Notes under the pieces: model-generated
What the model was told of the DNA's origin: nothing
Databases searched by the model: none
The model's input: the letters and a program-made list of their open reading frames with translations, nothing else
Assembly (NCBI GenBank): GCA_022563855.1
Contig: JADFMN010000001.1
Location: 372,001 to 436,000, forward strand
Direction: 5' to 3'
DNA from: Armatimonadota bacterium
Lineage (GTDB): Bacteria; Armatimonadota; Fimbriimonadia; Fimbriimonadales; Fimbriimonadaceae
Length of the DNA stretch: 64,000 nucleotides
In this document: positions 33,374-41,354 of the stretch, piece by piece
How positions within the stretch are numbered: position 1 is the first letter of the stretch
Layout of the letters: each line of letters begins with the position of its first letter
Position numbers and translations under genes: made by a program

Positions 33374-35197
33374 TCACCTCCCCGGCAGGTCGCGCAGCGT
33401 GATCGAGTAGTTCGACTTCCCGCCGTTCGAGACCAGCACGATCAGATACGTCGTTGGCTCATTCACCTTCAGCACTCCGTACTTGTTGTTGCCGTCTACG
33501 GTCGTCAGCGGCAACTCGATCGCGACGCCTCTTTCGTCGCGAATCGAGATCGTGTACGCCCAGTTGGAGGATCTCCAGTGCACGAGCAGCGGTTCGTCCG
33601 GCGTGGCCATGAACTTCCAGACCTCAGCCCGACCGCTTGAGAAGTCGCCTTGTGCAGGAGACCCCTTTCCAAACTCCCGGGCGCCGAACACGTGACGCTC
33701 GAGCGTGTACGGACCGCTCCCTCCGTCGCCGATCGCCGAGATTGCCACCAAGTATCTGCCCGGCTTTCTGACGATCAAGCTCCAGTCGGTCTCCGTCTCG
33801 TCAACGGTAGCGTACGCGCTCTCGGTCACGCTCAGGTCTGGGTCGTAAACGATGACCCTTTCTGCAAATCCTTTCGCCTTGGTCTTGAACGTCATGACGT
33901 CCCCCACCTCGGCGTCGAACGCCCAGTAGTCTGTGTAACCGATCCGCAGTTGGTCTTTGCGCTCGCTCACAGCTGTGAAGTCTCTGGCGGCCGGCGTGAT
34001 CGACAGCGTATACGTCTCGCTCGTACCTCCGAGACCGTTCGACGCCAGCCAGAGCGTCGCGTCGCGTCTGACGACGAACACCGTTATCCGTGGGTCACGG
34101 GCGCGCCCTGGGAGCTTGACAAATGCCGGCCCCTCATCGTCCTTTTCATCCACCGGTTGCGGGAAGAACGGATTGGTGTCGTTCTCCCCCACATCGTACT
34201 CAGAGATGTCCGGGTGCTCGGCGAGGGCGAACCGAGAACTCAGCGAGAGCCCCGGTGTGGAAACCTGGAGGATATCGCCCTCTTTGACGTCGAGCGTCCA
34301 GAGCGAAAGCGTGTTTCTAGATGCCGACACCGTGTATCTGCCCTCCTTTCTCGATAGCGCTACTTCAACGATATCTTGAATGCGGGCTCGCAGTTTCCAG
34401 TCGCTCGGGCCGCTGGGTCTGACGATAACGTAATAGTCCCCATCGACAGCGGCCATTACAGCGTCGCTGATCACGTTCCTCATCGGCCTAGTGAGCTCGA
34501 TGTCCGGCAACCCCGTCGGAGAGATCACGCCCTCGATTCTCCCCCAGACGTACTCTTTGCGGTTCGGAAGTTCAATGATGACCTTCTTGATCTGTCCTGC
34601 CTTCATTGGGATGCGAATCAGGATCTTCTCCTGACCGTCAAGTTGCATATCTACGGGTTTCTCCGACAGTAGGTCCATTGAGTCGTAGATCCTCATTCGC
34701 AAGAAGAACTGCCCGCCGGACTTGTCGCGGAAGCACCGTGCCCGGAGTCTGTACTCGCCGTCCCTTTCGCACCGCCAGATCAGAAGCGGTCGTTGGTCGC
34801 CGGGGTAACGGTCATCGTTCTCTGCGAGAACGATCCCCTCGGCCTCCTCGTCCTCATCCTCCTCTAAGAAAATGACCTGCAGCGCGGGGTCGAAGGCGTC
34901 GCTCCGCGCGTCTGCGATCAGGACCTGCCCAGCCTCTAGCTTCAGCGTCCACTGGCTAATCTCGCCTGTCGTCAAGATGTTCTTGATCTCGTTCGTCTCT
35001 AGGTACGCGTCCACTTCGCTATCTATGAGGAGTACAGCCTCTTCGTAGGTGTCGTTATCGGATCCGCCGCCCTGTCCAAAGCCGCCGCCGAAGCCGCCCC
35101 CACCTCCCCCGCCGAAGCTGCCGCCCCCCTGTCCGAGAACAGCTGTGCTCAAGGCACAGACTGCGATAACCGTCAAAAAGTAAAAGGTTCGTCCCAT
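33374..35197 (-). CDS. Large secreted protein, tandem paralogue 2, with Gly-rich N-terminal linker
   Basis: A signal peptide (FYFLTVIAVCALSTAVLGQ) is followed by a Gly/Ser/Phe-rich linker of about 25 residues (GGGSFGGGGGGGFGGGFGQG) absent from the neighbour. The rest aligns with the protein at 31179-33002: NDDRYPGDQRPLLIWRCERDGEY, QFFLRMRIYD, NTLSLWTLDVKEGDIL, YTDYWAFDAEVGDVMTFKT and GRAEVWKFMATPDEPLLVHW. Repeated beta-sandwich units suggest a surface or periplasmic scaffold. A set of 10-bp phased repeats lies 75-135 bases upstream. Confidence 0.75.
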   Translation of the reverse strand: MGRTFYFLTVIAVCALSTAVLGQGGGSFGGGGGGGFGGGFGQGGGSDNDTYEEAVLLIDSEVDAYLETNEIKNILTTGEISQWTLKLEAGQVLIADARSDAFDPALQVIFLEEDEDEEAEGIVLAENDDRYPGDQRPLLIWRCERDGEYRLRARCFRDKSGGQFFLRMRIYDSMDLLSEKPVDMQLDGQEKILIRIPMKAGQIKKVIIELPNRKEYVWGRIEGVISPTGLPDIELTRPMRNVISDAVMAAVDGDYYVIVRPSGPSDWKLRARIQDIVEVALSRKEGRYTVSASRNTLSLWTLDVKEGDILQVSTPGLSLSSRFALAEHPDISEYDVGENDTNPFFPQPVDEKDDEGPAFVKLPGRARDPRITVFVVRRDATLWLASNGLGGTSETYTLSITPAARDFTAVSERKDQLRIGYTDYWAFDAEVGDVMTFKTKAKGFAERVIVYDPDLSVTESAYATVDETETDWSLIVRKPGRYLVAISAIGDGGSGPYTLERHVFGAREFGKGSPAQGDFSSGRAEVWKFMATPDEPLLVHWRSSNWAYTISIRDERGVAIELPLTTVDGNNKYGVLKVNEPTTYLIVLVSNGGKSNYSITLRDLPGR

Positions 35198-35270
35198 ATC
35201 AATCCTCCTGGTATTTCAGACGGGACGAGGTAGTGCGACGTTACTATGAGTTCGCGATCGCCGTCTCGGC

Positions 35271-35330
35271 AAGCAAACCCAAACAAATCCGAGCAAATCC
35301 TGGCCAATCCGAACGAATCCGAACTAACCC
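35271..35330. repeat. Six decamer repeats phased at 10 bp
   Basis: Six consecutive 10-base units each end in AAYCC: AAGCAAACCC, AAACAAATCC, GAGCAAATCC, TGGCCAATCC, GAACGAATCC, GAACTAACCC. The repeat lies between the 3' end of the lipoprotein gene and the start of the large secreted protein, on whose strand the core reads GGATT or GGGTT. Exact helical phasing suggests a protein-binding array, but a simple minisatellite is possible. Confidence 0.75.
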
Positions 35331-35348
35331 GATCAACGACTGCCACGG

Positions 35349-36281
35349 CTACTCGTCGGCTTTCCCACGAGGTTTGACGACGTACGGGACGAACGCCGTG
35401 CCTTCGTTCGTCGTGATCGCGACGATCTTCCTGTTCGGCACGAACACGAACCAATACACGTCGGCGCCGACGTAGACGAGCGCCGTCCTGTCTAGCATCA
35501 GTTCATCTGACTCGTCGTCATGCATTTCGACCGCCTTGTCATGATCCAGCCACACAGCTGTGACATACGCTTCTGCGTCGTTTCGTTCAAGGGTCGTTGC
35601 GTCGATCAACAGGTGCATCGAGCCTCGGTGCACAGTCTGATTAGCGACAAGGTATCCCGGCCGGTCTACCCCTTTCGTGACACTCTTGTCCCGACCTACG
35701 GACGACCATCCGCTTCTCGACCGATACCAGACCGCTCCGTACTGGTCGAAGAACGGTTGACCTTCGGCGCCGGCGACCGCTACCAGTGATCCGTCGCGGA
35801 AGAGCACAACCCCGTTTGTAAGTGCGTGCAATGTTGAGTCGTAGTTGTTTACGCCAAAGCTTTCGTTACTCTCATCTTCGACCACGGCATCGATTGAGAC
35901 TCTTGCATGAACCACCGGCTCCGTGTCTGTACCTGTAACCGGCACGACCGCAGACTCGCACACTTTCTTGCCACTGCAGACGAGTATCAACGACTCGTTG
36001 TCCGGGCTAAAAAGAGCTGGCCACCAGCCAGTGGTCAGATCAGGGAAGCTCCCGACGAGCGATCCGGTGTCGACGTCCCTCACTTCGAAGGAATCCTCAG
36101 CCTCCGAGAGTCCTGCCATCAACTCCCCGTCAGTGGAGTAGGTAATTGCCAAGAAACCACTCTCGAAGCGGTGGGGCTCGACTGTGATCCAGCTATGTTC
36201 GAGCGTTATCGTGCGATCCGAAGTTCTACACCCGCACAGGGCCATGAGTACGAAAAGTCCGACAATCGGAAATTGCTTCAT
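35349..36281 (-). CDS. Lipoprotein of unknown function
   Basis: ATG 36281 gives a signal peptide with lipobox LMALCGC. The 310 aa protein has weak beta-propeller-like features (LAITYSTDGELMAGLSEAEDSFEVRD, WWPALFSPDNESLILV), i.e. blade-like strands with D-G/N-E turns, but no confident family. GRDKSVTKGVDRPGYLVAN and the C-terminal VVAITTNEG are not recognised. Possibly a WD40-like surface lipoprotein. Confidence 0.68.
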   Translation of the reverse strand: MKQFPIVGLFVLMALCGCRTSDRTITLEHSWITVEPHRFESGFLAITYSTDGELMAGLSEAEDSFEVRDVDTGSLVGSFPDLTTGWWPALFSPDNESLILVCSGKKVCESAVVPVTGTDTEPVVHARVSIDAVVEDESNESFGVNNYDSTLHALTNGVVLFRDGSLVAVAGAEGQPFFDQYGAVWYRSRSGWSSVGRDKSVTKGVDRPGYLVANQTVHRGSMHLLIDATTLERNDAEAYVTAVWLDHDKAVEMHDDESDELMLDRTALVYVGADVYWFVFVPNRKIVAITTNEGTAFVPYVVKPRGKADE

Positions 36282-36351
36282 TCTCTTTCACCTCCTTGCT
36301 TGAGTGTAGCCACATTCCGACTTGGTTCAATATCAGGAGCGCGGCTCGCGA

Positions 36352-36395
36352 GGTCGTGGATGCTGCAGCGTTCGCAAAACGTGATCGAGTCTGCG
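36352..36395 (-). repeat. Copy of the glyA 3' coding end (second orphan copy)
   Basis: CGTGGATGCTG-AGCGTTCGCA-A-CGTGATC on the plus strand matches 38034-38066, the antisense of the glyA C-terminus, with about 30 of 33 bases identical. Translated in the glyA frame it reads ITFCERCSIH against ITLCERFSIH in GlyA. No other part of glyA is present. Confidence 0.85.
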
Positions 36396-36409
36396 GTAGT
36401 GCACGAACC

Positions 36410-36450
36410 AATTCCCTCCCCCCTGGGGGAGGGTTAGGGAGAGGGTGCGC
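36410..36450. repeat. CTCTCC-type palindromic repeat
   Basis: CCCTCCCCCCTGGGGGAGGG forms a hairpin and is followed by TTAGGGAGAGGGTG, the family's flanking arm. Confidence 0.8.
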
Positions 36451-36490
36451 TTGCCTACGGAGCCCGCTTTTGCGCTAACCTAAGTCCAGT

Positions 36491-36880
36491 ATGGAGTTCC
36501 CTCGTCCAACCGTTGAGCAGACGACAAATGCACGTAGGCTCCGCAAAGACATGTCTGAGTCTCAGAAACGGCTTTGGTATGAAGTGCGTGCAGGCCGTAT
36601 CGGCTTCAAGATAAAGAGAGAGGTTCCGTTGGGCGTGTTCACGTTGGACTTCTACTGTCACGAAGCTCTGCTGTGCATCGAAGTCGACGGCGAGCAGCAC
36701 GACCCTGACAAAGATCGCGAACGAGACGCAGCTCTTCGAGATTTAGGCGTCGAAACGGTTCGGTTCTCTTCAATCGAGTGCTTCGAAGAGCCAGAAAGTG
36801 TCGCCAAACACGTGCTTGAGATTTGCATCCAAAGGTCAGGGCGCGACCCGTTTCGTGAGCAGGACGCACCCTCTCCCTAA
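36491..36880 (+). CDS. DUF559 endonuclease-domain protein
   Basis: A 129 aa protein of the DUF559 family, related to very-short-patch-repair (Vsr-like) nucleases: RRLRKDMSESQKRLWYEVRA, GFKIKREVPLGVFTLDFYCHEALLCIEVDGEQH, and RDAALRDLGVETVRFSS. D-F..(~11)..EVDG matches the PD-(D/E)xK-like core. It lies on the opposite strand to its neighbours between CTCTCC repeats, and its last codons (APSP, stop) are encoded by the repeat itself. DUF559 genes are typically scattered accessory genes; a link to repeat movement is conjecture. Confidence 0.85.
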   Translation: MEFPRPTVEQTTNARRLRKDMSESQKRLWYEVRAGRIGFKIKREVPLGVFTLDFYCHEALLCIEVDGEQHDPDKDRERDAALRDLGVETVRFSSIECFEEPESVAKHVLEICIQRSGRDPFREQDAPSP

Positions 36881-36891
36881 CCCTCTCCCAA

Positions 36892-37023
36892 GGGAGAGGG
36901 GATTGGCTTCCTCCCCCTTGGGGGAGGCTAGGAGAGGGTTCGAACAATCCAAATCATTTCCGAATCAAACAATCATGCCGCAGGACACACCCTCTCCCTA
37001 ACCCTCTCCCAAGGGAGAGGGGA
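36892..37023. repeat. CTCTCC-type repeat block, copy 1 of a ~131-bp direct repeat
   Basis: The block contains CCTCCCCCTTGGGGGAGG, a spacer with AATCATTTCCGAATCAAACA, and CCCTCTCCCAAGGGAGAGGG. It matches 37867-37998 with about one mismatch, implying a very recent duplication. A further family hairpin runs on to 37070. Confidence 0.92.
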
Positions 37024-37085
37024 TTCGGTCCCTCCCCCTTGGGGGAGGTTAGGAGAGGGTTAGAGCAGAGAAAGTCCTTTCCCTT

Positions 37086-37122
37086 TAGTCGCCGTGGATG
37101 TTGAAACGATCGTAGAGTGCGA
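37086..37122 (-). repeat. Copy of the glyA 3' coding end (first orphan copy)
   Basis: CCGTGGATG-TGAA-CG-TCG-AGAG-G-GA on the plus strand follows 38033-38064 at about 76% identity. In the glyA frame it reads VALYDRFNIHGD then stop, against ITLCERFSIHGA in GlyA. It begins two bases after the stop of the lipoprotein gene at 37124. Confidence 0.8.
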
Positions 37123-37123
37123 C

Positions 37124-37690
37124 TTATCCGCTATCTACGTAGCCAACGTTGCCCGGGAGCGGTATTGTGCTCTCCCACGGACTCTCTTGCACGTTGGCTT
37201 TCAGGAAGAGGTTCAAACCGTTCAAACGAACTTCTCTGATCGCACTAGTCAGCGATATCGGCTCCACGTACCTGTAGCTCAGCTCCCATTGCTCATCCTT
37301 CAGCAAATACAGAGAGACAAAGTAAATGCATAGTCCGGAGCCGACATTGGTAAGCATGACTGCGGCATCTGAGTCGTCTATCACGATTCCGTCAAGTCTT
37401 ACGAAGTCGTCCGTTAAACCGCTCGTATATTCGATCGGCAAAGTGCGTTCAAGCGGCCTGTCCGTCCCCATGAGCGGCAGATCTGTCGTGAAGTTCGGCC
37501 ACTCGTCCCAAACTTGCGCCGCCCTTGCTTGCCGATCGAATTCAGCAGGCAAATCAGTGTTCCTAGCTTGACTCTCAATTTGCTTTTCAACTGCTGGCGC
37601 GGTTTTGGTGTCAGTGCGCGATTCAGGTCGGGTGCATGCGCAAGAGATTGCGGCGATCTGTACCAGTAAGAGCAAGTTCCTGATGTTCAT
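37124..37690 (-). CDS. Small lipoprotein between glyA and a copy of its tail
   Basis: ATG 37690 gives MNIRNLLLLVQIAAISCAC, a signal peptide with a lipobox-like ISCAC; the frame to 37723 is non-coding. The 188 aa protein is unrecognised. It has GTDRPLERTLPIEYTSG and a C-terminal ESPWESTIPLPGNVGYV. It lies downstream of glyA on the same strand, bracketed by the two 131-bp repeat copies and two glyA tails. Confidence 0.65.
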   Translation of the reverse strand: MNIRNLLLLVQIAAISCACTRPESRTDTKTAPAVEKQIESQARNTDLPAEFDRQARAAQVWDEWPNFTTDLPLMGTDRPLERTLPIEYTSGLTDDFVRLDGIVIDDSDAAVMLTNVGSGLCIYFVSLYLLKDEQWELSYRYVEPISLTSAIREVRLNGLNLFLKANVQESPWESTIPLPGNVGYVDSG

Positions 37691-37866
37691 CTCGTAGTGG
37701 ATCCGTCCTCCACCGGTGACCACTGATTCATACGTTGCAGGGCTATGAATGGTTCCAAACGGGCAGTCCGGACGCGCTCCGAAGCACTACGAGACATCGT
37801 GGATCGAGAACCACTCACGGAGCCCAAACGTCTCGCATGTAGAGCGCCGCTCGGTTCCCTCCTCCG

Positions 37867-37998
37867 TGGGAGAGGGGATTGGCTTCCTCCCTCTTGGGGG
37901 AGGCTAGGAGAGGGTTCGAACAATCCAAATCATTTCCGAATCAAACAATCATGCCGCAGGACACACCCTCTCCCTAACCCTCTCCCAAGGGAGAGGGG
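37867..37998. repeat. CTCTCC-type repeat block, copy 2, overlapping the end of glyA
   Basis: Near-identical to 36892-37023. The glyA reading frame runs into this block: its final residues VPSPLGEG and the stop codon at 37974 are repeat-encoded. Confidence 0.92.
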
Positions 37999-39287
37999 AC
38001 AGAATGCGCATCTTCTTGGGCACCGTGGATGCTGAAGCGTTCGCAGAGCGTGATCACTTTCTGCTTGACCGCCGCGATTTTGTCCTCGTCCTCGTGGTGC
38101 CGCAAGACTTCGGCGATGTGCGACGCGATCTCTTTCATCTCGGGCTCTTGCATTCCACGAGTCGTGACTGCCGGAGTGCCGAGTCGGACGCCGGAAGTCA
38201 CGAACGGCTTCTCTGGATCGTTTGGAATCGTGTTCTTGTTGGTCGTGATGTTGGCCTTGTCGAGAGCCTCTTCCGCAACCTTGCCCGTGATCCCAAACGG
38301 ACGAACGTCGACGAGCATCAGGTGCGAGTCCGTCCCCCCGCTGACGATGCGGAAGCCCTCTTCGCCCAACGCGGCCGCGAGGGACTGCGCATTCGTCTTG
38401 ACCTGCGCGGCGTACTCCTTCCAATTCGGCTGTAGGCACAGGCCGAACGCCACGGCCTTCGCTGCGATCACGTGCATCAGCGGCCCGCCTTGCAGACCTG
38501 GAAACACGGACATCCGGATCGCTTTGCTGTACTCCTTGTCGTCCCACAGGATGATCCCGCCGCGCGGCCCGCGCAGAGACTTGTGAGTCGTCGAGGTGAT
38601 GATGTGCGCGACGCCTGCGGGGTTCGGGTATACGCCGCCCGCGATCAAACCCGCATAGTGCGCGATGTCGCTCATGTGGATCGCGCCGACCTCCTCAGCG
38701 ACCTTCGTGAAGAACGCGAAGTCGATCGCGCGAGAATAAGCCGACGCGCCGCTAACGATTATCTGGGGCTTCGCCGCAAGCGCAACCGCACGAACGTCGT
38801 CGTAGTCGATCGTCTCGTCGTCCTTCAGACCGTACGACGCGATGTTGTACATCTGCCCGCTGAAAGCGACCGGCGAACCGTGCGTCAGGTGCCCGCCGTC
38901 GGTCAGCGCCAGCCCCATCAGCGTATCGCCGGGCTTCATGAACGCGTGGTAGACGGCCATGTTCGCCTGCGCGCCGCTGTGCGGCTGGACGTTGGCGTAC
39001 TTGCTTCCAAAAATCTCCTTGACACGCGAAATCGCCAGCCGCTCGGCCTCGTCGACGTGCTCGCACCCGCCGTAGTACCGCTTGCCGGGCACACCCTCGG
39101 CGTACTTGTCCGTCATAACGCATGCGGTGGCCTCTCGCACCGCAGTGCTGGCGATGTTCTCGCTGGCGATCAGCTCGAGGTTCTGCTCCTGGCGCTGCTC
39201 TTCCCTGCCGATGATCTCGAAGACCTCGGGATCGACTTCGGAGAGTTGGCGGCGGTGTACAGCCTTGACGGGGTTCGCGGTCCGCAT
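37974..39287 (-). CDS. glyA: Serine hydroxymethyltransferase, C-terminus recast by a repeat
   Basis: GlyA interconverts serine and glycine with tetrahydrofolate. PLP Lys236 lies in TSTTHKSLRGPRGG; other family blocks are ELIASENIAS, YAEGVPGKRYYGG, QPHSGAQANMAVY and SDIAHYAGLIAGG. The 437 aa length is slightly above the usual ~415 because the last ~15 residues (after IHGAQEDAH) come from a CTCTCC repeat that replaced the natural stop. Two older, repeat-free copies of the glyA tail lie downstream at 37086 and 36352; one of these has a stop right after IHGD. Confidence 0.96.
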   Translation of the reverse strand: MRTANPVKAVHRRQLSEVDPEVFEIIGREEQRQEQNLELIASENIASTAVREATACVMTDKYAEGVPGKRYYGGCEHVDEAERLAISRVKEIFGSKYANVQPHSGAQANMAVYHAFMKPGDTLMGLALTDGGHLTHGSPVAFSGQMYNIASYGLKDDETIDYDDVRAVALAAKPQIIVSGASAYSRAIDFAFFTKVAEEVGAIHMSDIAHYAGLIAGGVYPNPAGVAHIITSTTHKSLRGPRGGIILWDDKEYSKAIRMSVFPGLQGGPLMHVIAAKAVAFGLCLQPNWKEYAAQVKTNAQSLAAALGEEGFRIVSGGTDSHLMLVDVRPFGITGKVAEEALDKANITTNKNTIPNDPEKPFVTSGVRLGTPAVTTRGMQEPEMKEIASHIAEVLRHHEDEDKIAAVKQKVITLCERFSIHGAQEDAHSVPSPLGEG

Positions 39288-39303
39288 ACCCCAATTTTAG
39301 CCC

Positions 39304-40011
39304 CTAGCTGTCGGCCCAGTTGGCCGCCCCGACCCCTTCGGCGGCTCCGACGGCCCGCATGATCTTATCTCGCTCCCCCTTGACCTCGAGTTGGGCGTGC
39401 AGCTTCGGCTCCGTCGATACGATTCTGACGCCCTCGACGGAGATCCCAGACTCCTGCATCAGCTGGAACAGCGCCGTGAGCCTCGAGTGGTCATCGAGCT
39501 CGACCAGCAAGGTCGTTGGCTCTGCAAACGGCACGAGCTTCGCTTCGAGCTTCGAGACCCAAGCAAGCGTGACCATCGTGAGAAAGGTACCGACGATCGC
39601 CACCGCATAGAACTCCCCGCCCGTCGCGACCGCCATCCCGATCGCAGCCGTCGCCCACAGGCTCGCGGCGCTCGTCAGCCCCTTGACCTCCCATCGGTGC
39701 CGCATGATCGTCCCTGCGCCGAGGAAGCCGACGCCCGTCACGATCTGCGCAGCGATTCGGCTGTCGTCGCCCCCGCCGAACGCGCGGCTGACCTCGCTAT
39801 AGAGAACGACGCCGATGATCAGAAGCATGTGCGTGCGGATGCCCGCCGGCCGCCCGCTCTTCTCGCGCTCATAGCCGATGAGCGCGCCCAAGAGCGCCGC
39901 CAGCCCCATTCGAATCAGCACGTCAACAGCGCCAGCCCAGGATTCCCCGGACACGAGTTCCTGCCAAAGATCCATCGTTACTTGAAGTAGAGACGGACGA
40001 TCCCCGCTCAT
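39304..40011 (-). CDS. MgtC/SapB family inner-membrane protein
   Basis: Four to five membrane helices carry the MgtC signature: RMGLAALLGALIGYEREKSGRPAGIRTHMLL, QIVTGVGFLGAGTIMRH and VKGLTSAASLWATAAIGMAVATG. The C-terminal ~75 residues form an ACT-like cytoplasmic domain. MgtC proteins help survival at low Mg2+ and modulate ATP synthase in pathogens; here the role is unknown. ATG 40011 (MSGDRP) or ATG 39975 (MDLWQE) may be the start; the frame further upstream is not coding. Confidence 0.88.
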   Translation of the reverse strand: MSGDRPSLLQVTMDLWQELVSGESWAGAVDVLIRMGLAALLGALIGYEREKSGRPAGIRTHMLLIIGVVLYSEVSRAFGGGDDSRIAAQIVTGVGFLGAGTIMRHRWEVKGLTSAASLWATAAIGMAVATGGEFYAVAIVGTFLTMVTLAWVSKLEAKLVPFAEPTTLLVELDDHSRLTALFQLMQESGISVEGVRIVSTEPKLHAQLEVKGERDKIMRAVGAAEGVGAANWADS

Positions 40012-40098
40012 CGAAGCGCCAACAATATTACCGGCACGACAAGGACGCTCGCGAAAAACTGTTCGCACAACTCTAAAATTGTTTGATAGAATAGAGCT

Positions 40099-40305
40099 AT
40101 GGGCCGCGCGTGGCAATGTCCCAAATGCTCTGGAACGAAGATTCGGACTGAGAAGCTGACGTTCAACAACGACCTCTGGTCGATCTGTCCTCGAACCGAG
40201 CTGTCGATCATGTACCTCTTCTGTTGCACGCGGTGCCACTACGGCGAGTTGATCCATCCAGGTCGCCTCACCCCGCCTCGCTTTTGCGTCGCGAACGTGA
40301 ATTGA
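40099..40305 (+). CDS. Small zinc-ribbon-like protein
   Basis: A 68 aa protein with two cysteine pairs, CPKC at residues 7-10 and CCTRC at 41-45, spaced like a zinc ribbon. Function is not recognised. A TTGTTTGATAGAATAG promoter-like stretch lies just upstream. Confidence 0.5.
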   Translation: MGRAWQCPKCSGTKIRTEKLTFNNDLWSICPRTELSIMYLFCCTRCHYGELIHPGRLTPPRFCVANVN

Positions 40306-40422
40306 GGCTAGCGGGCATCAGCCGCAGTGCGCCGTCTTTTGGCACAACAACCTAGTAATTAAGCTGGGATTGGCGCGATCAAACCGACGCGAACGTGGAA
40401 TACACAAGGTGGAGACCGATTC

Positions 40423-40878
40423 ATGCTGGGAATGATCGCTTACCTGATCGCGTGTGCTGTTGCCGCGGTTATCCTGACCGTGATAATGGCTATGATCCGG
40501 CCTATCAAGCGCATGGATGACTTCCTCTCCTGGCGCGTAGCGTTTTGGATGTTCCTCCTTACGGTCTTCAGCCCGTACGCCTATATCGAGTTCATGACAT
40601 ATCAGTTCGGCAAGGGCATGTCAGCCGTCGTCCTCGAAGTCATGCAGGACACATCCGACTCGGACGAAGTCCGCTATTTTAAGGTCTTGAAATACTCCGA
40701 CGACACCGCGCGGGTTATCGCCGTTGGTGAGGAGCCGACTGGTTGGGGAGGGACGGAGCGACCGCTGATTGCAATGACGCTACACCGCGAAGACGGAGTG
40801 TGGGTTGCGGACGAGTACAACTTCGTGGTCTCCGACAAGCGCGGGTTCGACAGCTCGACCTTGCCGCCATACTGGTAG
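40423..40878 (+). CDS. Small membrane protein of unknown function
   Basis: Two N-terminal helices (MIAYLIACAVAAVILTVIMAMI and WRVAFWMFLLTVFSPYAYIEF) precede a ~90-residue soluble domain with many acidic residues. No family is recognised. GGAGACC before ATG 40423 is a plausible ribosome site. Confidence 0.6.
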   Translation: MLGMIAYLIACAVAAVILTVIMAMIRPIKRMDDFLSWRVAFWMFLLTVFSPYAYIEFMTYQFGKGMSAVVLEVMQDTSDSDEVRYFKVLKYSDDTARVIAVGEEPTGWGGTERPLIAMTLHREDGVWVADEYNFVVSDKRGFDSSTLPPYW

Positions 40879-40900
40879 CCAAGTCGGCTAAAATAACCGC

Positions 40901-41302
40901 ATGACCCTCAGGGCCGTGCTGCACGCACACATCCCCACTCTTACTATGCGTAGCACGTTGCGTGACGCGATCGACAAGATGACTTTGTACCAGTTCGCTA
41001 CGCTCGTGATCGTGGATGAGAATCATGCCCCGGTCGCCGTCATCACCGAGGGCGACGTCGCTCGGGCCGTGCACCAACGCGGAAACCTGACGAGCCTGGC
41101 CTCTGACACGGCGCTTCACTTCGGCAGCCAGTCCCCTCAGATCGTCGGACCGGACATGGAGATCAGCGACGCTCTGCACCTCATGCTGAACAGTGGGCTG
41201 ACGGTTCTGCCAGTCGTGGAGAACGGCGGGCTGATCGGCGTTGCCTTGCGGACGGATCTGATGCATGCGATACTGCTCGACGCTCCCGTGAAGCAAATCT
41301 AA
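40901..41302 (+). CDS. CBS-pair domain protein
   Basis: The 133 aa protein is a stand-alone CBS pair: LRDAIDKMTLYQFATLVIVDENHAPVAVITEGDVARA, then EISDALHLMLNSGLTVLPVVENGGLIGVALRTDLMH. CBS pairs bind adenosine nucleotides and act as energy sensors. It precedes the peroxiredoxin gene by 52 bases. Confidence 0.88.
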   Translation: MTLRAVLHAHIPTLTMRSTLRDAIDKMTLYQFATLVIVDENHAPVAVITEGDVARAVHQRGNLTSLASDTALHFGSQSPQIVGPDMEISDALHLMLNSGLTVLPVVENGGLIGVALRTDLMHAILLDAPVKQI

Positions 41303-41354
41303 TCGTTCCGCCAGGGCTCGACCTTGCAAAACCTGCCAATATATCGGCAGAGAG

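Noticed and set aside
36867-38000. CRISPR array or integron attC sites
   Set aside because: The repeats are irregularly spaced, differ in length and lack spacers, attC core sites and any cas or intI gene.
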